Assembly (NCBI GenBank): GCA_036262075.1
Contig: DATAJO010000013.1
Location: 1-64,000 of the forward strand
From: JACDBZ01 sp036262075
Lineage (GTDB): Bacteria > Chloroflexota > Limnocylindria > QHBO01
Direction of reading: 5' to 3'
Length of the DNA stretch: 64,000 bases
The notes below the pieces were generated by a model that made no database searches, was not told the origin of the DNA, and saw only the letters and a list, made by a program, of their open reading frames with translations. The position numbers and the translations under genes were made by a program. The number at the start of each line of letters is the position of its first letter. Within the stretch, counting starts at the first letter, position 1. Positions 55,451 to 62,350 of this stretch are shown here, piece by piece.

Positions 55451-55505
55451 GAGCGCCCTTCGCACTGAGCGCCCTTCGCACTGAGCGCCCTTCGCATTGA
55501 GCGCC
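55451..55505. repeat. 16-bp tandem repeat, 3.4 copies
   Basis: The unit GAGCGCCCTTCGCACT occurs at 55451-55466 and 55467-55482, then with one change at 55483-55498, then the first 7 bases again to 55505. It immediately precedes the 203-bp array. Confidence 0.9.
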
Positions 55506-55507
55506 TG

Positions 55508-56096
55508 CGATATATCGGTCGTTTGACGCCTGAGGGTGGGCTTTGGGCGACACCTGTTCGATTTATCGGCGTGGGGAGCGCCTGAACAGGTCCGATGCCG
55601 CCTCTCTGGCCACGCACCAGCCGATATATCGCATGGGCGTAGCCCAGCAGGTCCCGTCCGGCGACAAACCCGCGATTTATCGGCGGCGGGCGGACAGATC
55701 GCTCGTGGGCCGATATATCGGTCGTTTGACGCCCGAGGGTGGTCCCTGGGCTACACCTGTTCGATATTTCGGCGTGGGGAGCGCCTGAACACGTCCGATG
55801 CCCCCTCTCGGGCCACGCACCAGCCGATATATCGCATGGGCGTAGCCCTGCAGATCGCGTCCGGCGACAAACCCGCGATTTATCGGCGGCGGGCGGACAG
55901 ATCGCTCGTGGGCCGATATATCGGTCGTTTGACGCCTGAGGGTGGGCTTTGGGCGACACCTGTTCGATATGTCGGCGTAGGGAGCGCCTGAACACGTCCG
56001 ATGCCGCCTCTCGGGCCACGCACCGGCCGATATATCGCCTGGGCGTAGCCCAGCAGATCCCGTCCGGCGACAAACCCGCGATTTATCGGCGGCGGC
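55508..56096. repeat. Tandem array of three 203-bp units carrying twelve CGATWTATCG-type palindromes
   Basis: Copies start at 55508, 55711 and 55914, exactly 203 bp apart, with a few substitutions between copies. Each has four 10-bp near-palindromes at offsets 0, 51, 114 and 165: CGATATATCG at offsets 0 and 114, CGATTTATCG at 165, and a variable form (TTTA, ATTT or ATGT centre) at 51. The segment between offsets 0 and 61 resembles the reverse complement of that between 114 and 175 (shared GTTTGnCGCC and TGGGCnACnCC), so the unit is an inverted pair of diverged modules. 203 is not a multiple of 3 and frames shift between copies; I read it as non-coding. The third copy breaks off at about 56096. 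Confidence 0.92.
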
Positions 56097-56152
56097 GGCG
56101 GCCCCGGCGGCGGCGGGCGGGCGGCGGGCGGCGGCGGCGCCGGTGGGGCTAG
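56089..56152 (+). repeat. G-rich simple-sequence tract
   Basis: A run of GGC and GGGC units on the plus strand between the end of the 203-bp array and rnpB. Several GGG runs make a G-quadruplex conceivable. No coding potential. Confidence 0.75.
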
Positions 56153-56198
56153 GGTCGGCGAAACGGGGAGGGGGATTCCGAACGGGTGTTCGAATCGG

Positions 56199-56204
56199 TA
56201 TACT
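56199..56204 (+). promoter_or_regulatory. -10 box of rnpB
   Basis: TATACT ending 13 nt before the first paired base of the RNase P RNA. The -35 position (56176-56181) is TTCCGA, a weak match. Confidence 0.55.
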
Positions 56205-56217
56205 GTTGGAGACCCTG

Positions 56218-56553
56218 GAGGCGGCCGGACGGCCGCGGGCGCATCGGCCGAAAGGCCGCGTCCGAGGAAAGTCCGAGCTCCACACAGCAGGCTAGCGGGT
56301 AACACCCGTCCACCGTGAGGTGAGGACCAGCGCCACAGTGACGATGCCGGCTCCCCGGCCGATGAGGTCGGGCCGAGCCGGAGTGAAACGCGGCAAGCTC
56401 TAGCCGGAGCAAGACCGAATAGGGGAGCGCAAGGCGGCTTCGGCCGCAGCAGGCTGCTTGCTCAGCTCCCGGGTAGGTCGCAGAGATGGATGGCCGTCCG
56501 TGAGCCCGATGCGTGCATCGGCTCACGACAGAACTCGGCTTACAGGCCGCCTC
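56218..56553 (+). ncRNA. rnpB: RNase P RNA (bacterial type A-like)
   Basis: The conserved core GAGGAAAGTCCGAGCTCC (about 56264-56281) starts the P4 region and ACAGAACTCGGCTTA (56528-56542) closes it. Helix P1 pairs GAGGCGGCC (56218-56226) with GGCCGCCTC (56545-56553). Length is about 336 nt, normal for the family. The RNA is the catalytic part of RNase P, which matures tRNA 5' ends; the rnpA protein gene is not in the window. Confidence 0.95.
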
Positions 56554-56630
56554 TGGGGACACCGCCCGCGCCGACGTACCGAGTCGCGCGATCGGGGCGG
56601 TGATCGCACATCACGCGGATGAGCTGACCG

Positions 56631-56867
56631 CTAATCCTCGTCCTCGCGCCACACCGAGCGCGCGGTGCACGCGTTGCAGATGAGGCGTGCCTCGTCCATC
56701 GAGCCGAGGGGGAGCGGGTGGTCGAGCCCACCGAGCAGGCAGGTCACCTCGACGCTGGGCGGTGTGCCCGGGACGATGCTCACGTGGCGCACCGAGCAGC
56801 GGCGGATGCGACCGGTCCGTCCTGCCGGTCGGCCGTCCTCGACCGTGTCAATCGGGTTGAGCGCCAT
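56631..56867 (-). CDS. Hypothetical small protein with cysteine pairs
   Basis: 78 residues. It contains RRCSVRHVSIVPG, EVTCLLGGLDHPLPLG and a final ICNAC near a charged end (VWREDED), a pattern that might bind a metal. Not recognised. It lies leftward between rnpB and the gene at 57062. The case rests on length, a sensible start and otherwise empty DNA. Confidence 0.45.
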   Translation of the reverse strand: MALNPIDTVEDGRPAGRTGRIRRCSVRHVSIVPGTPPSVEVTCLLGGLDHPLPLGSMDEARLICNACTARSVWREDED

Positions 56868-57061
56868 GCCTGAGCCTGCCTTGGTACGCGATGCCGCTCG
56901 TCAGCGGCCGACCCAGACTACGGTCCTGCGCATCGGCGCAACAATGGCGCGTTCGTACCACGCTCCACGGCTGACGGGCGCATCGCCGTGCGGCGGGCGA
57001 GCACGTTAGACTCACGCCGTCGCGGGGCCCCGCGACTGCTCCGCGCTGCACAGGAGAGGTT

Positions 57062-58033
57062 GTGTTCGGACGCCGGAAACGGGAGGAGGAGGCCGCCGCG
57101 GAGGCGGCGCGTGAGGCAGAACGCCGCGCCCTCTTCGCGAAGCTCGCCGAGCGACCCGAGCACATCTGCCCGTTCCTCGGCCTCGAGGGTGACCGGACCG
57201 GCTACGTCGACGGGGTCAGCGAGGACCATCGCTGCTTCGCCTTCGGCGACCCGGCGCCGCTGTCCGCCGAGCAGCAGACCCGGGTCTGCCAGGAGCGCGG
57301 CTACGGCAACTGCCCGCGCTACCTGCGCGGTGTACTCGTCATCCCGACCGAGGAGCTCGAGGCGCTCCGCCGTCCGCGGCCGATGGCCGAGGAGGCCCCG
57401 CCACCGCCACCGCCGGCTCCCGCGCAGCGACGTCGGCGTGGCGCCCCGATCCTCGTCGCCCTGCTCCTCCTGCTCCTCGTCGCCGGCGGCGTCGGAGCCT
57501 GGGCGCTCATGGGCGGTCTCGCGCCGGTCGCCAACGCGTCCCCCACGCCGGAGCCGAGCCTGGCGCCGTCCGTGGCCGCTTCCGAGAGCCCATCGGTCGT
57601 TCCGAGCGCCCCCGCCAGCGCCGAGCCGTCGCTCGAGCCGAGCCCATCGGCCGCCACCAGCGGACCGGCCTCGCCGACCCCCGAGCCGACCCCCACCCTC
57701 GGCGACAGGTTCGCCTTCTACGAGGTGTCGGTCGCGCCCGGCCAGTACGTCGTCTTCAGCTTCGACGGGTCCGGCAACGTCGACGACACCCGGGAGCCGT
57801 CGTTCGAGGGGTTCTCGTTCGCCCGGGTCGAGCCCATCGAGGGCGCCGACGGCGAGGTGTACTGGGTGACCCAGGAGGGCGGCCTGAGCGGCTGGGCGTA
57901 TCGCTATCCCGACTCGGGCGACTTCCGGATCCGCGCCGTCTTCCGCTCGACGTCGGGCGAGCGGCGCTCGCAGTACCTCGAGCAGGACGAGCTGACGGTC
58001 CTTCCCACCGCCACGCCGGCGCCCGCGCCCTAA
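57062..58033 (+). CDS. Four-cysteine (CPFLG-type) single-pass membrane protein
   Basis: 323 residues from GTG with a GGAGAGG site. After a charged helix (about 1-35) comes a cytoplasmic module with CPFLGLEGDRTGYVDGVSED, RCFAFGDP, VCQERGYGNCPRYLRG: four spaced cysteines, a pattern I know from Chloroflexota proteins where it precedes a membrane span. A Pro-rich linker, a transmembrane helix (APILVALLLLLLVAGGVGAW), a Ser/Pro-rich outer linker and an exported beta domain of about 100 residues follow. The stop TAA lies in a 30-bp tandem repeat whose other copies have CAA at this position. Confidence 0.75.
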   Translation: MFGRRKREEEAAAEAAREAERRALFAKLAERPEHICPFLGLEGDRTGYVDGVSEDHRCFAFGDPAPLSAEQQTRVCQERGYGNCPRYLRGVLVIPTEELEALRRPRPMAEEAPPPPPPAPAQRRRRGAPILVALLLLLLVAGGVGAWALMGGLAPVANASPTPEPSLAPSVAASESPSVVPSAPASAEPSLEPSPSAATSGPASPTPEPTPTLGDRFAFYEVSVAPGQYVVFSFDGSGNVDDTREPSFEGFSFARVEPIEGADGEVYWVTQEGGLSGWAYRYPDSGDFRIRAVFRSTSGERRSQYLEQDELTVLPTATPAPAP

Positions 58034-58109
58034 CCCCCCCCTCCGCCGGCGCCCGCACCCCAACCGCCCCCTCCGCCGGCGGCCGCGCCCCAACCGCCCC
58101 CTCCGCCGC
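58014..58109 (+). repeat. 30-bp GC-rich tandem repeat spanning a stop codon
   Basis: CGCCGGC recurs at 58014, 58044 and 58074, with a weaker copy at 58104, each followed by a C-rich block. The first copy contains the TAA stop (58031-58033); the matching bases in later copies are CAA in the same frame. Confidence 0.85.
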
Positions 58110-58260
58110 CCCCCAAAGGCCGCCCGCTCGGGTGGCGGCCCACGACCCCGTCTTCATCGGCCCCGCTGCGCCTGCGCGTGGGGATGAGCCGATGCGTCCG
58201 CCCGCCGCGTACCAGGACCATCGGATGCGCGCCCGCCCATCCCGACCTGCGGAAAAAGCC
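58110..58260. other. Intergenic region before mraZ
   Basis: GGCCGCC at 58118-58124 pairs with GGCGGCC at 58134-58140, a probable terminator for the gene at 57062. The rest, up to the mraZ promoter, shows no gene or clear motif. Confidence 0.6.
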
Positions 58261-58330
58261 TTGACGGGTGACGCCTGCCCTGTATAGTGGCGCCCTGTGG
58301 TTCCAAATGGGGCCATGTGGGGAGAAGTGG
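58261..58330 (+). promoter_or_regulatory. mraZ promoter and MraZ operator (four TGG boxes at 10-bp spacing)
   Basis: TTGACG (58261-58266) and TATAGT (58283-58288) are 16 bp apart. Downstream, TGG occurs at 58298, 58308, 58318 and 58328, each followed by T or G bases and separated by exactly one helical turn. This is the direct-repeat operator (TGGGN-N5) bound by MraZ in other bacteria, so mraZ and the dcw operon are probably autoregulated. Confidence 0.88.
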
Positions 58331-58345
58331 TGAACGACAGGGACA

Positions 58346-58795
58346 ATGGAGCGGGCGTCCTTCCTCACCGGGGAGTTCCGGCACGCGCTGGACGACCGAG
58401 GCCGCGTGGCGGTCCCGGTCCGCTTCCGCGCACGGCTGGCCCAGGGAGCGACGCTGGCTCGCTGGCTCGACGGGTGCGTGGCGATCTTTCCCGCCGACAC
58501 CTGGGACGAGCTGGCGGCGCGGATCCAGTCCCTGCCGACGACGAACGCGGCCGCGCGACAGTTCGGCCGCTTCATGAGCTCGGGGGCGGTCGAGGTGGAG
58601 CTCGACCGGCAGGGGCGCGTCCTCGTCCCGAGCTACCTGCGCGAGTACGCCGACCTGACTGCTGGCGAGGCGGTCGTGGTCGGCGCGCTGAACCGGCTCG
58701 AGATCTGGTCGCCGGCACGGTGGCAACCGTACCGGTCGCAGATCGAGGAGCAGCCGGAGGCGCTCGCCGAGCACCTCGCCGACCTGGGCATCTGA
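58346..58795 (+). CDS. mraZ: Transcriptional regulator MraZ
   Basis: 149 residues. Two SpoVT-AbrB-like modules: FLTGEFRHALDDRGRVAVPV then FRARLAQGATLARW, and GAVEVELDRQGRVLVPSYLR then EYADLTAGEAVVVG. The D(x)RGR motifs in both halves are the DNA-contacting residues. MraZ forms rings that bind repeated TGGG boxes and control the dcw cluster. Four such boxes lie in its own leader. It is the first gene of the cluster, as usual. Confidence 0.96.
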   Translation: MERASFLTGEFRHALDDRGRVAVPVRFRARLAQGATLARWLDGCVAIFPADTWDELAARIQSLPTTNAAARQFGRFMSSGAVEVELDRQGRVLVPSYLREYADLTAGEAVVVGALNRLEIWSPARWQPYRSQIEEQPEALAEHLADLGI

Positions 58796-58865
58796 CGGTG
58801 CCCGGGCCATTCATGCGCTTCCGGGCCGATCGGCCCGCCGCCGACAACGAAAGGTGCAGCGTCAC

Positions 58866-59846
58866 ATGGGAGAAGGGCACCTGCCGGTCCTGGTCGACGA
58901 GGTCATTGCCTTGCTGGCCATCGGTCCTGGCAGCTCCGTGGCGGATTGCACGGTCGGCGGCGGTGGGCACGCCGAGCGGATCCTGGAAGCCACGTCTCCG
59001 GATGGTCGCCTGCTCGGCATCGACGCCGATCAGGCGGCCATCTCGGAGGCAGCACGCCGGCTCGCGCGCTTCGGCGACCGGGTCGTCCTGCGCCAGGCGA
59101 ACTTCGAGTCGATCTACGACGTGGCGATCGAGTCCGGCCTGGCGCCCCTCGACGCAGCCCTCTTCGACCTCGGCCTCAGCAGCTACCAGCTGGCCGATCC
59201 ATCCCGTGGCTTCAGCTTCGCGGCCGATGCGCCGCCGGACATGAGATTCGATGAAACGAGTGGTATTTCGGCCGTCGAGCTCATCGAGCGCTCATCGGAG
59301 CGAGAGCTCGCCGGAATCCTCGCGACGTTTGGTGAAGAACGCCGTGCTGGCCGCATCGCGAAGGCGATCGTGGCGGCGCGTGAGGAGGGTCGGCGCATGA
59401 CGTCGGCCGAGCTCGCCGCGCTCGTCGCATCGGTCGCGCCGTCGCGCCCGGGCGGCGCCGATGCCGGCCGCATCCATCCGGCCACGCGCACGTTCCAGGC
59501 GCTTCGCATCGCCGTCAACCGCGAGGTCGAGGTGCTCTCGGCCGGGCTGGCCGGCGCGCTCGCCGCGCTGCGCCCCGGCGGCCGCCTCGCCGTCATCAGC
59601 TACCACAGCCTCGAGGACCGGATCGTCAAGCGGTTCATCGCCCGCGAGAGCCGGGACTGCATCGAGGATCCCATGCCGCCGGTGTGCACCTGCGGCCACC
59701 GCGCTCAGCTGCGCGCGGTCACGAAGGGCGTCATCACCCCGGGCCCCGACGAGGTCCGGCGGAACCGCCGGGCGCGCAGCGCGAAGCTGCGCGTCGCCCA
59801 GAAGCTCGCCCAGGTTCGGACACCCACGGAGGAGGGTCAGGCATGA
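58866..59846 (+). CDS. rsmH: 16S rRNA (cytosine1402-N4)-methyltransferase RsmH/MraW
   Basis: 326 residues from the ATG at 58866, with GAAAGG upstream; a GTG at 58854 would add four residues. It starts GHLPVLVDEVIALLA, then VADCTVGGGGHAERIL (SAM loop), LFDLGLSSYQLADPSRGFSF, IHPATRTFQALRIAVNREVE and LAVISYHSLEDRIVKRFIAR. The four Cys/His near residues 270-280 (CTCGH) are family features. It methylates C1402 in the ribosomal P site. Confidence 0.96.
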   Translation: MGEGHLPVLVDEVIALLAIGPGSSVADCTVGGGGHAERILEATSPDGRLLGIDADQAAISEAARRLARFGDRVVLRQANFESIYDVAIESGLAPLDAALFDLGLSSYQLADPSRGFSFAADAPPDMRFDETSGISAVELIERSSERELAGILATFGEERRAGRIAKAIVAAREEGRRMTSAELAALVASVAPSRPGGADAGRIHPATRTFQALRIAVNREVEVLSAGLAGALAALRPGGRLAVISYHSLEDRIVKRFIARESRDCIEDPMPPVCTCGHRAQLRAVTKGVITPGPDEVRRNRRARSAKLRVAQKLAQVRTPTEEGQA

Positions 59847-60055
59847 GCAAGGGTCGATCCCGCCACCAGGCCAGCCGGCGCCGGATGTACTCCGCGCGCC
59901 AGCGTGAGCTGCGCGAGCGCCGCACGCGCGCCGTGCGCGACGACGCGTACTGGCAGAGCGATCAGGTGGCCGCGTTCGAGATCGAGGAGAGCCTCGACTT
60001 CGAGTCGCCGGCAAGCCTCGGCGCGTCGCTGCGCCGCCGGGCGACGGCGGCCTAG
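59843..60055 (+). CDS. Small basic/acidic hypothetical protein in the dcw cluster
   Basis: 70 residues from ATG overlapping the rsmH stop (ATGA). The first 35 residues are strongly basic (RSRHQASRRRMYSARQREL), the remainder acidic then basic (AFEIEESLDFESP). No hydrophobic span. Position and overlap argue that it is expressed; it is not a known dcw gene. Confidence 0.6.
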   Translation: MSKGRSRHQASRRRMYSARQRELRERRTRAVRDDAYWQSDQVAAFEIEESLDFESPASLGASLRRRATAA

Positions 60056-60091
60056 GCGCCCGGGACTCGAGCGAGCGAGGCGCAGGACACG

Positions 60092-60511
60092 ATGGCCATC
60101 ATCGGCGCGAGACCGGCGACCGGGCCGTGGTTCCTGCCCGGCCGCGCCCGCCCGCGCCCGCGTCCGCGGCGACGGCCGCAGACCGCGTCCGGCGCGCGCC
60201 GCGGCGGTGTGCGCCGCATCGCGCGGCGGATCGAGGTGCGTCCGTACCTCGTGGCCATCGTCATGGCGGCCGCGCTCGCGTTCTTCTACCTCTCGCAGTC
60301 GACGGGGGTGGCCGCCCGAGGCTACGAGATCGACGCGCTCGAGGCGCGGCTCGCCGAGGCGCGCGCCGAGCAGCAGCAGCTCATGTGGTCCATCGGCGAG
60401 GCGCGCTCGCCGGCGGAGATCACGAAGCGCGCCCGGAACGACCTCGACCTGGTGCCCTTGCCGGCCGAGGCGATCACGTACGCGCCACGCCAGGACGAAC
60501 CAGCCGATTGA
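60092..60511 (+). CDS. FtsL-like septum protein
   Basis: 139 residues. Basic Pro/Arg-rich cytoplasmic N-terminus (1-50), one transmembrane helix (about 53-69, LVAIVMAAALAFFYLS) and a short periplasmic coiled coil (IDALEARLAEARAEQQQLMW). This topology and the position between rsmH and ftsI are those of FtsL, which with FtsB and FtsQ activates FtsWI. FtsL sequences diverge strongly, so the call rests on topology and order. Confidence 0.8.
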   Translation: MAIIGARPATGPWFLPGRARPRPRPRRRPQTASGARRGGVRRIARRIEVRPYLVAIVMAAALAFFYLSQSTGVAARGYEIDALEARLAEARAEQQQLMWSIGEARSPAEITKRARNDLDLVPLPAEAITYAPRQDEPAD

Positions 60512-60559
60512 CCCAGCACCCCGCGGCCTGAGGAGGCCGTCCGTAGGAGTCGAAACCAC

Positions 60560-62350
60560 ATGCTCGCAAGGACCGACAGCCGTGCCCGCGCCCTGGTCCT
60601 CCTGATCCTCGTCGCATTCGCGGCGACGGCGATCGGTGCCCGGTTGGTGTGGTGGCAGGTCGTCCAGCAGCCGTGGCTCGCCGAGATGGCCCTCCACCAG
60701 CTCGCGCAGAACGAGGAGCTGCCCGCCGAGCGTGGCGAGATCCACGACGTGAACGGCGAGCTGCTCGCAACGTCGGTCGAGCTGCAGTCGGTGTTCGCGA
60801 CGCCGCCCCTCATCGAGGAACCCGCCGAGACCGCGCGCCTCCTGGCGCCGGTCCTCGACATGCCGGTCGCCGAGCTGCGCGATCGGCTCGACAGCGACGT
60901 GGCCTGGGCCTGGATCAAGCGGCGCGTCTCGAACGACGCGGCCGAGCGCATCCGCGCCCTCGACCTGCGCGGCATCGGCATGCTGCCCGAGACGAAGCGG
61001 GTGTACCCGATCACCGGCGTGGCCGACGGCACGACCATGGCCGCCCAGCTCATCGGCTTCGTCGATCTCACCGGGACCGGCCGGTACGGCGTCGAGCAGC
61101 GCGAGGACGCGCTGCTGGCGGGCCGGCCGGGCGCCGTGTCGGCGCAGGAGGACGTCATCGGCCGGCAGATCGCCGACTCGGCGTCGGTCATCCGCGAGCC
61201 GGTCGACGGCGCCGACCTGCGGCTGACGATCGACGCCGGCATCCAGCATCTCCTCGAGCAGGAGATGTGGCAGACGTTCCGCAAGAACAACGCGGTCGGC
61301 GTGACCGGCCTCATCCTCAACGCCGAGACCGGGGCGGTCCTGGCCATGGCGAGCTACCCGTCGTACGACGCGAACCAGTTCGCGACGACCGATGGCGAGC
61401 TGTTCGCCAACCCGGCCGTCGCCCGCCAGTACGAGCCCGGATCGGTGATGAAGGCGTTCACCATCGCCGCGGCGCTCGACGCGGGCGCGTTCACGACCAC
61501 CGACACCGTGGTCGACGACAACAACCTCCAGCTCCGCGGCGCGCGGATCCAGAACGCCGACCGCTACACCTGGCCGTCCGGCCACGGCGAGATCACCGCC
61601 GCCGACGTCCTTGCGCTGTCGAACAACGTCGGCGCCGCGAAGATCGGCCTCGAGCTCGGCTCGACCGAGCTGCACCAGGCCTTCCTGCGCTACGGGTTCG
61701 GCAGCCCGACCGGCATCGAGCTCGCCGCCGAGGCCTCGGGCGTCGTCTGGGACCCGAACGGGCCGAACGCCTCGGGCGAGCTGACCGCCGCGCAGAACGC
61801 GTTCGGGCAGGGCCTGAGCGTCACCGCCGTCCAGCTCGCCGCGGGCTACGCCGCGTTCGCGAACGGCGGCCTCCTCGTCCAGCCGCACGTCATCGCCGGC
61901 TGGACCGATCCGGACGGCACCGAGCACGCCGCCGAGCATCCGCCCGCGGAGCGGATCATGCAGCCCGAGACCGCCGAGACGATGATCGACCTCCTGACCA
62001 ACGCGATCGACGACGGCATCGCCAGCGGCGCGTCGATCCCGGGCTACACCGTGGCGGGCAAGACGGGCACGGCGCAGATCGCCGGGCCGGTGCAGGTCAC
62101 GAACGCCGACGGCGAGACGGTCGAGCAGTGGCGCTATATCGACGGCTGGGTCGACTCGAGCTTCATCGGCATCCAGCCCGAGGGCGACACGAAGCTCGTG
62201 ACCCTCATCCTCCTCCACCGGCCGGCGGTGTGGGGCCGCTACCAGATGGCCGAGCGACCGGAGACGGTCTACGCGCGTCTCATGCCGCAGGTGCTGTCCT
62301 ACCTCGCCATCCCGCCGGATCGGCCAGGGGAGCCGGTCGCCCGACCATGA
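60560..62350 (+). CDS. ftsI: Division-specific peptidoglycan transpeptidase FtsI/PBP3 (class B PBP)
   Basis: 596 residues. An N-terminal membrane anchor (LVLLILVAFAATAIGARLVW) is followed by the pedestal domain (PAERGEIHDVNGELLATSVE) and the transpeptidase: SxxK as EPGSVMKAF (Ser295, Lys298), SxN as ALSNNVGAAKIG (about 354) and KTGT in VAGKTGTAQI (about 501). It cross-links septal peptidoglycan with FtsW. The gene ends at an ATGA overlap with murF; no murE intervenes. Confidence 0.94.
   Translation: MLARTDSRARALVLLILVAFAATAIGARLVWWQVVQQPWLAEMALHQLAQNEELPAERGEIHDVNGELLATSVELQSVFATPPLIEEPAETARLLAPVLDMPVAELRDRLDSDVAWAWIKRRVSNDAAERIRALDLRGIGMLPETKRVYPITGVADGTTMAAQLIGFVDLTGTGRYGVEQREDALLAGRPGAVSAQEDVIGRQIADSASVIREPVDGADLRLTIDAGIQHLLEQEMWQTFRKNNAVGVTGLILNAETGAVLAMASYPSYDANQFATTDGELFANPAVARQYEPGSVMKAFTIAAALDAGAFTTTDTVVDDNNLQLRGARIQNADRYTWPSGHGEITAADVLALSNNVGAAKIGLELGSTELHQAFLRYGFGSPTGIELAAEASGVVWDPNGPNASGELTAAQNAFGQGLSVTAVQLAAGYAAFANGGLLVQPHVIAGWTDPDGTEHAAEHPPAERIMQPETAETMIDLLTNAIDDGIASGASIPGYTVAGKTGTAQIAGPVQVTNADGETVEQWRYIDGWVDSSFIGIQPEGDTKLVTLILLHRPAVWGRYQMAERPETVYARLMPQVLSYLAIPPDRPGEPVARP

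Noticed and set aside
55451..56096. CRISPR array
   Set aside because: Units are 16 and 203 bp with no unique spacers between identical short repeats, and no cas genes are present.
55252..56305. Several open frames through the 203-bp array on both strands
   Set aside because: The 203-bp period shifts the frame each copy and the peptides merely repeat the DNA repeat; no start signals or conserved domain.
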